Below are positions 1 to 6,819 of a stretch of DNA of 41,197 nucleotides, in pieces; the stretch's first letter is position 1; each line of letters opens with the position of its first letter. The position numbers and the translations under genes are program-made. The notes under the pieces were generated by a model. The model was not told where the DNA came from. It made no database searches and worked only from the letters and a program-made list of their open reading frames with translations. This DNA is from VFKU01 sp964620045 (GTDB taxonomy: Bacteria; Hydrogenedentota; Hydrogenedentia; Hydrogenedentales; GCA-2746185), in NCBI GenBank assembly GCA_964620045.1, contig CAZUJL010000030.1, forward strand, positions 1-41,197, in the 5' to 3' direction.

Positions 1-643
1 GGATAAGCACGGCGTCGACGTCGGCCGGCATGTGCTTGTGGCACCACGCGAAGGCTTCGTCGAGCACCGGCAACTCTTCCGTTTTCGAATCGGTCCAGCG
101 GCGCATCCAGCCTTCCACTTGCCGCTGCACAAAGGAACCTTCCTTCTTCTGCAGGGAATCGAGCCCGGCGGCCTTCCAGTTCACGGCGTGTAGCGTGGCA
201 AGATTTTCCGCCAGTCCCGCGCAAATCCGGCGCACGTCGGCGGGCGACGCTTCAAACCCGGCCGGCTTTTGCTGGCGCAGGATCACGCCCTGGATGCGCT
301 CCATCGCGTAAAACTTCGCGCCGATGACGGATTCGTCCTCGCAAAACACCAGCGGATTCGGCGCGGGCGAGTAGACTGGATGCAGCTTCGACAGGATCAG
401 ATATTCGCGCCCCATGTCGTGCGCGGATTTTACCTTGCTGCCAAACGGCGGCCGGCGCAGCACCATTTCGCGGCCGTCGAGTTTCACGAGATAGGTTAGG
501 TTTGAGTGGCCGCCGGGGAACTGCTCGATGCTGAAGGTGCCGCCGCGCAGGCCGAGGTGATCGCGCAGATACGGTTCGAGTTTGCCAAGGTCGAGTTCTT
601 CGCCCTTGCGAATGGCGGCGGTTTGATCGGCCAGTTGCGTCAT
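1..643 (-). CDS. Phosphotransferase family protein (ACAD10/11 N-terminal-like, APH fold), C-terminus off the window
   Basis: The reading frame begins at the ATG at 643 and runs off the left edge after about 214 residues, so the protein is incomplete. Visible are a glycine-rich nucleotide loop (FPGGHSNLTYLV, about residues 41-52), the following VLRRPP segment, HDMGREY, and the VIGAKFYAMERIQGV hinge region. This order is characteristic of the aminoglycoside-phosphotransferase-like family that includes the N-terminal kinase domain of ACAD10/ACAD11, thought to phosphorylate small hydroxylated substrates such as hydroxyacyl-CoAs. The catalytic HGD motif would lie beyond position 1 and cannot be checked. 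A TATGAT-like -10 lies at 688-683 on the same strand. The gene lies 60 bases downstream of the next minus-strand gene. The family call is fairly firm; the substrate is unknown. Confidence 0.8.
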   Translation of the reverse strand, partial: MTQLADQTAAIRKGEELDLGKLEPYLRDHLGLRGGTFSIEQFPGGHSNLTYLVKLDGREMVLRRPPFGSKVKSAHDMGREYLILSKLHPVYSPAPNPLVFCEDESVIGAKFYAMERIQGVILRQQKPAGFEASPADVRRICAGLAENLATLHAVNWKAAGLDSLQKKEGSFVQRQVEGWMRRWTDSKTEELPVLDEAFAWCHKHMPADVDAVLI

Positions 644-703
644 GCAGTGCTCCGGGTTGCGGGGATTCCGACGGACCTTCGTATCATAACCAAAGGGCGG
701 GAT

Positions 704-1312
704 TCATTCGACCGTGGCGCGGGCCGCGCCGGGCCGCTGGTGCCGGCGCAGGATCGTCTGCATGCGCCCCTTGAGCACGCGCTGGATCATCACCTGATCG
801 TCGCCGAAGACTTCGCGCTTGGTCAGCAGCACGATCGCCTCCTGGCAGTAGCGCAGCGCCATCTCCGGCAGGTGAGACTGTTCGGCGTTGCGTGCAAGGT
901 CATAGCACCGCGTGAAGTACGCGCGCGGCTCCTCGCCGTTCGGCAATGGCGCCGTTTCCGACGGCTGCACGGCCTGATTCCGCTGGCTCATGCCGGCGAC
1001 GGCGAGCTTCGTGCAGAACAGTGCTTCGGCCTCGCCTTCTTCCGTGCGATACGGCACGAGCTTGTGCCGGCAAGTCGGATGGAATAGTCCATCCTCGAGC
1101 GCGTCGACCAGCGCGGGGAAGCGATGGTCCGTTCCCGAAACGCTCACCACCGCGCCGACCCAATCCGTGCACACGCTACCGCCGTCTTCCGGGCCGACAA
1201 CGACCATCAGATCGACATCGCATTTCTGGATCGCGGGCAACAGGTCCGGCCAGCGTGAAGCGGAGCCGTTTTGCTTTGGCGACTCAGTATTGTTGCGTTT
1301 CCAAAATCGCAT
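704..1312 (-). CDS. Hypothetical protein with a phage minor-capsid-like C..HPxCRH motif
   Basis: About 202 residues from the ATG at 1312; an upstream in-frame start at 1345 is also possible but adds only a cysteine-rich leader. The N-terminal half contains VCTDWVGAVVSVSG, then HRFPAL, then GLFHPTCRHKLVPY. This Cys-x2-Trp...Ser-Gly...His-Pro-x-Cys-Arg-His spacing is the signature seen at the end of Mu gpF/SPP1 gp7-like head-morphogenesis (minor capsid) proteins. The C-terminal half is helical (about residues 130-195, YFTRCYDLARNAEQ onward, with a TPR-like periodicity) and ends in a basic tail. No other phage genes are nearby, so this looks like a stand-alone cellular use of the motif. A metal-binding role for the Cys/His residues is plausible but unproven. 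I do not know the function. Confidence 0.7.
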   Translation of the reverse strand: MRFWKRNNTESPKQNGSASRWPDLLPAIQKCDVDLMVVVGPEDGGSVCTDWVGAVVSVSGTDHRFPALVDALEDGLFHPTCRHKLVPYRTEEGEAEALFCTKLAVAGMSQRNQAVQPSETAPLPNGEEPRAYFTRCYDLARNAEQSHLPEMALRYCQEAIVLLTKREVFGDDQVMIQRVLKGRMQTILRRHQRPGAARATVE

Positions 1313-1455
1313 GACGCAGCACATCCACAACGCCCGGGCAGGCACGACCTTCTACGATACTGTGCCGACGGCCTGCGTGTCTACGCCCAAGGGGTTTTAG
1401 AAATCGGCAAAATATGGCATGATGATCGTTCAACCAGCGGGATGGGGTGGGACCA

Positions 1456-1722
1456 ATGCCAAACGCGCGAAAAAAAGCGGAAGTGCCCAAAGTTCAGGGC
1501 GACATCGAACTCGCGTATGCCGCGCTGGCGATGTATTCGGACCACGCATCGCTGAGCAAGGACGAAATCATGACCCTGCTCCAGATTGCGCTGCGCGACG
1601 GCTCCATGACCGACCGCGAGCGCGAGATTCTGCGCGGGCTGTTTAATCGTATCCGGGAAGAAGACGTGGCCGCCGACACCTGGATGCAGTTGCAAGCCAT
1701 CCGCCGGGACTACAGCATCTAG
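1456..1722 (+). CDS. Small helical hypothetical protein
   Basis: About 88 residues from the ATG at 1456, preceded by the purine-rich stretch GGGATGGGGTGGGA; a GTG at 1447 is an alternative start. The protein has a charged N-terminus (NARKKAEV) followed by predicted helices with LSKDEIMTLLQIALRDG and MTDREREILRGLFNRI. This acidic-then-REREIL pattern recalls TerB-like or other small all-helical regulatory domains, but the match is too weak to name a family. No signal peptide or membrane segment is present. Its stop codon overlaps the stop of the convergent yheT-like gene inside a CTAG tetranucleotide at 1719-1722, so the two genes share four bases. Codon use looks native. Function unknown. Confidence 0.6.
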   Translation: MPNARKKAEVPKVQGDIELAYAALAMYSDHASLSKDEIMTLLQIALRDGSMTDREREILRGLFNRIREEDVAADTWMQLQAIRRDYSI

Positions 1723-2795
1723 CTCCGGCCCTGCGCGGCCTCGCGCTTCCGGTACGCCTCGAAAAACTGCACCACGCGCTGTTCCGCCCAATCCTCAAGC
1801 CCATTCGGCCCCCGGGACAGAAATCCGCAATGCCCGCCGCGATCCGTGAATAGCGGATGCAGGTACGGGTGGGCGTCCGCCAACCCGCGCGGCAGCGTCC
1901 GACCCGGATTGAAGGGGTCGTCCGCCGCGCTCAGCAGCAACAACGGCCGACGCACGTTTGGCAGGAACTGGCCGCAGGACACGCGCGTGTAGTAGTCGCG
2001 GGCGTCGGCAAAGCCGTGCAGCGGGGCCGTGGCATGGTCGTCAAAATCGTGGAAGCGCGTCGCGCGGCTTGCTTGCTCGGCGCGAATGATGCCCGGATGC
2101 TGCCGGTCTTTCTCGATCGCCTTCGGCGCGAGCTTGCGCAGAAAATGGAGCACGTACAACCGGCTGAGCCGCACGCCGTCCATATATTCAGCGGACACCG
2201 GCAGATCGTACGGCGCACTGATCGCGGCCCCCGCGCGAACATTCGCCGGCAGGCGATCGCCCGACTCGCCAAACCATTTATTGGTGACGTTGCCGCCCAG
2301 CGAATAGCCCGCGATGTATAGCGCGATCTTCGGATTTTGTTCGATGAGACGCGACGCGACGAAGGCGATGTCTTCCGTTTCGCCGGAGTGATACATCCGC
2401 GGCGCGCGGTTCATCTCGCCGCTGCACGAACGAAATTCCATCGCGGCGACATTCCAGCGGTGGCGATGGAGTTCCTGAATCAGCGCGAGGAAGTAGGTCG
2501 AATCCACGCTGCCTTCGAGGCCGTGCATCAGCAGCGCCGTCGGCATCGCGGGGTCGCCGTCGAGGCGATAGATGTCGAGGAAATCGCCGTCGGGCGTGTC
2601 CCAACGTTCCACGCGCAGGCCCTCGGGCCGGGCCACGGTGCGGCCGTAGCGCGCGGCCACGGTCTGCACATGGGCGTTGCGCAGCCAGGCCGGCGGCCGG
2701 AATGGGTACCGCGCCAGCTCGGCCAACACCTCGGCCTTCGCGCGCGCCTGGTCCGGCGCGGCGGGCAGCGAGGTCTCGGTGATGGAAGTCGGCAT
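1719..2795 (-). CDS. yheT: Alpha/beta-fold hydrolase, YheT family
   Basis: 358 residues from the ATG at 2795; a longer frame to 2894 would read into the repeat element upstream and is unlikely. The family order is clear: PFRPPAWLRNAHVQT near the N-terminus, oxyanion-region LLMHGLEGS (about 88-96), FRSCSGEMNR, nucleophile elbow AGYSLGGN with Ser165, the acid in LLLSAADDPFNP, and the catalytic His in DRGGHCGFL near the C-terminus. YheT/COG0429 proteins are cytoplasmic serine hydrolases of poorly known substrate, probably esters; no signal peptide is seen. It is convergent with the small gene at 1456 and divergent from the GNAT gene at 2996, with a repeat element filling the intergenic region. 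Confidence 0.9.
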   Translation of the reverse strand: MPTSITETSLPAAPDQARAKAEVLAELARYPFRPPAWLRNAHVQTVAARYGRTVARPEGLRVERWDTPDGDFLDIYRLDGDPAMPTALLMHGLEGSVDSTYFLALIQELHRHRWNVAAMEFRSCSGEMNRAPRMYHSGETEDIAFVASRLIEQNPKIALYIAGYSLGGNVTNKWFGESGDRLPANVRAGAAISAPYDLPVSAEYMDGVRLSRLYVLHFLRKLAPKAIEKDRQHPGIIRAEQASRATRFHDFDDHATAPLHGFADARDYYTRVSCGQFLPNVRRPLLLLSAADDPFNPGRTLPRGLADAHPYLHPLFTDRGGHCGFLSRGPNGLEDWAEQRVVQFFEAYRKREAAQGRS

Positions 2796-2830
2796 GAATG
2801 GTCGTTCCGGACAAAGCGGAAATGATATTA

Positions 2831-2977
2831 CTTTGGACTGCGGCAGCGATAGCTGCCGCTTTCGGTGTCGGAGCAAAGCTCCGGCACGGCGCACACCAAA
2901 AGCTTAGATTTCGGTGCGACGCCGCCCAGCTTCGCGGGGCTTGGCAAAGCGGCAGTTACCGCTGCCGCAGTCCAAAG
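2831..2977. repeat. Inverted-repeat element A with 32-bp arms
   Basis: The left arm (2831-2862) and right arm (2946-2977) are inverted copies matching at 30 of 32 positions. Each arm is itself a hairpin: GCGGCAGC-GATA-GCTGCCGC on the left, and a 7-bp GCGGCAG/CTGCCGC stem on the right. Inside lies a further 10-bp hairpin (2865-2887) with an AAA loop. AGTCCAAAG is repeated directly at the right edge (2969-2986). There is no coding capacity, so this looks like a non-autonomous MITE- or REP-like element. It fills most of the divergent space between the yheT-like gene and the GNAT gene, ending 18 bases before the GNAT start codon. It shares the internal 12-mer GGCGCACACCAA with element B at 25355-25479. 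Confidence 0.8.
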
Positions 2978-2995
2978 AGTCCAAAGAAAGTGCAA

Positions 2996-3466
2996 ATGAA
3001 TCTCCGGCCATATCGAGATGAAGACAAAGATGCCGTGATCGCATTAATTGACGGCGTGTATCGGGAATACTCGGATCGCGTGCACCTCGAAAAGGCCGAG
3101 GCCGATTTAATGGACATTCCGGCGAATTTTGCACCCGGTCACTTCATGGTGCTCGACGACGCTGGAAAAATTCGTGCGACGGTGGCGATCACGCCGGACA
3201 ACCAACGCCCCGGAGTCTGTTTTCTGAAGCGGCTGTATCTCGACTCAAACCTGCGCGGCACGGGCGCCGGCGCACGGTTACTGGAGTGGTTCCTCAATAC
3301 CGCGCGCGATCTTGGCATGCGCCGCGCGGAACTCTGGAGCGATGTGCGCTTTGAACGCGCGCACGCGTTTTATCGAAAGAACGGATTCCAAAACGACGGC
3401 ACGACGCGCGATATGGACGATGCGTGGATTCCGTACCGTGAGTATTTCTATTTCAAGGATCTTTGA
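2996..3466 (+). CDS. GNAT-family N-acetyltransferase
   Basis: 156 residues from the ATG at 2996; the frame is open further upstream but only through repeat element A, so the internal start is chosen. The fold order fits GNAT: N-terminal LRPYRDEDKDAV, beta-4 segment VCFLKRLYLDSNLRG, acetyl-CoA pyrophosphate loop RGTGAGARLLEWF (Arg87-Gly-Thr-Gly-Ala-Gly), and the C-terminal helix HAFYRKNGF. Such enzymes move an acetyl group from acetyl-CoA to an amine; the acceptor cannot be predicted. A weak AAAGAAAG ribosome-site candidate lies just outside the right arm of the repeat, so the element may supply part of the leader. Its stop is 3 bases from the stop of the convergent glycosidase-like gene. Confidence 0.9.
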   Translation: MNLRPYRDEDKDAVIALIDGVYREYSDRVHLEKAEADLMDIPANFAPGHFMVLDDAGKIRATVAITPDNQRPGVCFLKRLYLDSNLRGTGAGARLLEWFLNTARDLGMRRAELWSDVRFERAHAFYRKNGFQNDGTTRDMDDAWIPYREYFYFKDL

Positions 3467-3469
3467 TCG

Positions 3470-5008
3470 TTATTCGAACTCGAAGCCGTAGAGTTTTGCC
3501 TGATACATCTCCACCTTCAGCATCATCGGTCGTCCGGCCTCGATGCCCATGTCGTCGCCGCCTTTCCATTTCACCGGCGTCCAGAACTGACTGCCGACGA
3601 TAGGCGTGCAGTCATCAATCGCGCGGCCCTCAACGCCCGGCACGGAAACTTTGATCCAGCCGGTGCGCTTCGTCTCGGCGTTGATCTTTAGAACGCGCCC
3701 CGGCGCGATGATCGGCACCACGTAAAACTCGCCATGTTCCTCGGCTTCCAGGGCAATCAGGCGGCCCTTCGGCCACACGGCATAACCCGATTCCGACTTG
3801 CGCTGGCCGCGCGGGTATTTGTGCGGCACGTTGTGGCCGATGTACGGCAGCGCCCAGTCGCCGTTGGGCCATTCGATCAATTCCGGCACGGTCCAGATGC
3901 ACCCGCCGTTCCATTCGCCGAACGACGCCGTGCGCATCAAGTCGCCGCCCGGCACCCAGTGCCACACTTGGCCGTCGTGGCTGGACGCAAGGCCGATGCG
4001 CGTCGTGTCATCCACGGAGGCATTCCAGATCGCGGGAAACATCAGGAACTGGTCCGGCGCGCCGGGGATCGTCGTGCGACAGTTTGTGTACAGCGATTCG
4101 GAGGGCAGCATGTCGAGCGACGGTTCGAGGATCATCTCCGACGGCGGGAAGCTGCGGAAGTCGCTCGATTCGGTGCGTCCAATTGCGCGCCGGCCGACGT
4201 CGGTCCAGTTGTTGCGGATGTCGGGCGCCACCTTTTCAGAGGTTGCGCCGAGCGACCAGTAGCGCGTGTAGATCACGTACTTGTGCAGCGCGCGGTCGTA
4301 GTAGGCGGTGTTGAGCGTGTCGGCGTACTCGATGACAAGCGGATCGGGCAGCGTGTTCCACGTGATGCCGTCGGCCGACATCGCGCCGCGGATCGCGGCG
4401 ACGGTGCCGTTGTCGTTCCAATGCACAATCGAGCGCGGCTCCCAGCCGTCGGGCCGCTTCGCGCGAAAGGCCTCGAACGCCTCCTTCGTGATGTCGTCCT
4501 GCCACACCGCCTTGAAGCGCTCCTCGGGCGGCGCGGTGGGATCGATGAACACGTGATAAATCTCGTCGGAATTCAGCGTACCCTTCACTTCCCACTGCAG
4601 GCCGTCCTTCGATTCCATGTACTCCATGCCCGCCCAGCCCCGGTACAGGTCGCCGTCTTTCAGAATCGTGCGGAAGGGCTGGTTTGCGAGCGGACCCATG
4701 ACGGTCGGCTTCTCCGCCACGATGCGGATGCCGCTCGGCGCGAGCGCGCCAATGTGGTGTGCGGCGAACATATCGACGTCGCCATTCACATAGACACTCG
4801 TGCCGTCGTCCAACTGCCAGTCGAGGTCGCCCGTGTTGATGTAGTGCCAGTTCGTGAACACAAGGCGCTTGCCCCAGAGTTCATAAGGCTTGCCGTACAC
4901 CACGCGGTTCGTTGTCAGGCCGGGGAAGAGTTCGCGTTGCGGCGGATCGTCGGCGTGCGCCGCGCCCGAAAATACCACGACAAAAATGAAAAAAGCGCGC
5001 GTAAACAT
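3470..5008 (-). CDS. Secreted glycoside-hydrolase-like five-bladed beta-propeller protein
   Basis: 512 residues beginning with a classical signal peptide (MFTRAFFIFVVVFSGAAHA, cut expected near residue 19). The body has the repeated beta-rich blades of GH32/43/68-type propellers: LVFTNWHYINTGDLDW, LYRGWAGMEYMESKDGLQWE, IRGAMSADGITWN, YDRALHKYVIYTRYW, IGLASSHDGQVWHW and WNGGCIWTVPELIEWPNGDWAL. The SxDGxxW motif recurring per blade is typical. The C-terminus (MMLKVEMYQAKLYGFEF) is a final beta-sandwich strand pattern common in such proteins of Planctomycetota-like bacteria. Acidic catalytic residues cannot be assigned by eye, so hydrolase activity is an inference. It probably acts outside the cytoplasm on glycans. 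It stands alone and is convergent with the GNAT gene. Confidence 0.75.
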   Translation of the reverse strand: MFTRAFFIFVVVFSGAAHADDPPQRELFPGLTTNRVVYGKPYELWGKRLVFTNWHYINTGDLDWQLDDGTSVYVNGDVDMFAAHHIGALAPSGIRIVAEKPTVMGPLANQPFRTILKDGDLYRGWAGMEYMESKDGLQWEVKGTLNSDEIYHVFIDPTAPPEERFKAVWQDDITKEAFEAFRAKRPDGWEPRSIVHWNDNGTVAAIRGAMSADGITWNTLPDPLVIEYADTLNTAYYDRALHKYVIYTRYWSLGATSEKVAPDIRNNWTDVGRRAIGRTESSDFRSFPPSEMILEPSLDMLPSESLYTNCRTTIPGAPDQFLMFPAIWNASVDDTTRIGLASSHDGQVWHWVPGGDLMRTASFGEWNGGCIWTVPELIEWPNGDWALPYIGHNVPHKYPRGQRKSESGYAVWPKGRLIALEAEEHGEFYVVPIIAPGRVLKINAETKRTGWIKVSVPGVEGRAIDDCTPIVGSQFWTPVKWKGGDDMGIEAGRPMMLKVEMYQAKLYGFEFE

Positions 5009-5072
5009 GGTTGTACTCCCGGAGGTTCCCCGGCGGTGAATACTGGATTGCGCGGGAAAGTTGCGCCGCGCC

Positions 5073-6563
5073 TCAGTGCGCCATGCGCGGCACGCTGTAG
5101 GTGCCCATCAGCACCTGATCGAACATGTCGAGGTCCGGCGCGGCTTCCTTGGCGGTTTCGAGCTCAATCAGTCCGTTTTCGTACATCTGGTGGATGTACA
5201 GCTCGAACAGCATCGAGGCCGACAGCGTTTGCTGCATGCCGATGCGCAACCCCAGCGTGTCGCCGGCGACAATGGCTTTCGCGATCGATTTCACGTCGTT
5301 GAACAGCACCTCGAGCGCCGGCACGCGACCGCCGCCCTTTTTGGGAATGAGTTTCTGGCAGATCACGCAGCGCAGGCTGTCCACGAGCTGCTGGCGCACG
5401 AGGTCGCGCTCCACCGGATCGAAAAAGCTCACGATGCGGTTCACAACGCCGTAGGCGTTGTTCGCGTGCAGCGTGCTGAGCACGAGGTGGCCCGTGGACG
5501 CCGCGCTGATCGCGGAGCGGATCGTGTCCGCGTCGCGCATTTCACCGACCAGGATGACGTCCGGGTCGTGCCGCAGCGCGCCTTCGACGGCTTCGGCGAA
5601 CGTTTCCACATCTTCGCCAAGACTGCGCTGTGAGATGAAGGCCTTTTTGTTTTCGTGGACGTACTCCACCGGGTCTTCGATCGTGAGGATGTGGCAATTG
5701 CGGTGCCGGTTGATCCAGTCGACCAACGCGGCCACCGTGGTCGTTTTGCCGCTGCCCGTCATGCCCGCGATGAGCACGAGCCCGTTGTGCGTTTTGGCGA
5801 GCTTCTCCATGATTTCCTGCGGCATGTGCAGGTCTTCGAAGGACGGGATGCGCTCGGGGAGATACCGAAAGGTAAGGTGCGGCGCGCCGCGCTTGATGAA
5901 GGCCGACGCGCGTGCGTAGCCGAGCCCCGTTTGGTGGTAGCCGAAACTCGTCTGGCTGTGCTTCTCGAAATCCGCGAAGTAACGCGGCGGCGCGATGCGG
6001 CGCACGAGATCGTGGATTTGCGCGGACGACAGCGGGCCCATGATGTCGGACACGGCGATGCGGTTGTCGACGCGGAAGATCGGTTTCTGGCCGGGCGTCA
6101 GATGGATATCGCTCGCCTTGTACTGCAGCATGCCCTTGAACAACATCTCGATGTCCACGGGATCCGCCCGATACTCCGAACCGTCGAAGCGCCACACTTC
6201 GGGTAACGTGAGGTGTTGCGAGAATGATTCCACCGCATCGCGCGTGGCTTGCGGATCGATCGCGCCGTCGCCGTTGAACACGAAGGCGACGCCGCTGTCC
6301 TCTTCGCGCAGCGTGCAGGCCGAACCCAGCCCACTGGCCATCGCCGTCAGTTTTTCGTGGTCGTATCCGTTCTGCGTCAGCCGGACGGTGAATTGGTCGT
6401 AGTCCACGTCGTAATCGGAGCGCTGTGCTTCGAAGGAGATGCCGTCGCCGGAGGCATACAGGCGCTTGGCGATACCACGCCGCTTCCGGATTTCCTTGTC
6501 CGTGATCGCGGCGACCTTGAGCAAGCTCTTCTGGTGGCCAATCCCTGCAACCAATTCGGCCAT
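5073..6563 (-). CDS. PilT-like type IV pilus ATPase with long N-terminal extension (copy 1)
   Basis: 496 residues, against about 350 for ordinary PilT. It starts at the ATG at 6563 behind a near-perfect AAGGAGG site (6579-6573). Residues 1-130 form an extension with GIGHQKSLLKV at the start and LTLPEVWRF at its end. The PilT core begins at YKASDIHLTPGQKPIFRVD (148-166). Walker A GMTGSGKT is at 267-274, the Asp box ILTIEDPVEY at 292-301, Walker B DVILVGEMRD at 335-344 and the His box TGHLVLSTLHANN at 357-369. The C-terminal domain has a CxxC (399-402) and lacks the usual AIRNLIRE retraction motif. It aligns without gaps to the divergent gene at 6820. Likely a cytoplasmic hexameric motor ATPase for pilus retraction or a related machine; the role of the extension is unknown. 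Confidence 0.88.
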   Translation of the reverse strand: MAELVAGIGHQKSLLKVAAITDKEIRKRRGIAKRLYASGDGISFEAQRSDYDVDYDQFTVRLTQNGYDHEKLTAMASGLGSACTLREEDSGVAFVFNGDGAIDPQATRDAVESFSQHLTLPEVWRFDGSEYRADPVDIEMLFKGMLQYKASDIHLTPGQKPIFRVDNRIAVSDIMGPLSSAQIHDLVRRIAPPRYFADFEKHSQTSFGYHQTGLGYARASAFIKRGAPHLTFRYLPERIPSFEDLHMPQEIMEKLAKTHNGLVLIAGMTGSGKTTTVAALVDWINRHRNCHILTIEDPVEYVHENKKAFISQRSLGEDVETFAEAVEGALRHDPDVILVGEMRDADTIRSAISAASTGHLVLSTLHANNAYGVVNRIVSFFDPVERDLVRQQLVDSLRCVICQKLIPKKGGGRVPALEVLFNDVKSIAKAIVAGDTLGLRIGMQQTLSASMLFELYIHQMYENGLIELETAKEAAPDLDMFDQVLMGTYSVPRMAH

Positions 6564-6686
6564 TGCGGCGGTCCTCCTTGGCAGCGCGCCCCAAATTTCG
6601 GGAATTGAACGGCGACCATCCTAGCGTATTTGGTTTGAGAATCGTACGGATTTTATCGGAAGTCCGTGTTCTCTTAGTTTTCGCAT

Positions 6687-6706
6687 CAAGGTAAGAGATT
6701 ACCTTG
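6687..6706. promoter_or_regulatory. Perfect 20-bp palindrome between divergent PilT-like genes (candidate operator)
   Basis: CAAGGTAA-GAGA-TTACCTTG: two 8-base arms, exactly complementary, around a 4-base centre. It sits 124 bases upstream of the minus-strand PilT-like gene and 21 bases upstream of the -35 of the plus-strand gene. There is no T-run, and both genes point away from it, so a terminator makes no sense. A binding site for a shared regulator is the simplest reading. Confidence 0.5.
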
Positions 6707-6727
6707 GTATCAAAACCCGAAAACCCA

Positions 6728-6756
6728 TTGCCCGCCGCGAGACTGCCCCGTATACT
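6728..6756 (+). promoter_or_regulatory. Sigma-70-type promoter for the PilT-like gene at 6820
   Basis: TTGCCC (6728-6733), a 17-base spacer, then TATACT (6751-6756). Both hexamers are close to consensus. Transcription would start near 6763, giving a leader of about 57 bases that includes the AAGGAG ribosome site at 809-814 of the 6 kb block (6809-6814). Confidence 0.6.
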
Positions 6757-6819
6757 GTCGCCGCTGTTGGGGGAAAATCCCGGCTCGCCCGCGCTGCCGC
6801 GCTGCACGAAGGAGTTGCT

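Noticed and set aside
3734..5302. Long plus-strand open frame (about 520 codons) opposite the glycosidase-like gene
   Set aside because: Antisense to a gene with a signal peptide and clear propeller repeats; its product is Arg/Val/His-rich, as expected from GC-rich third-position bias.
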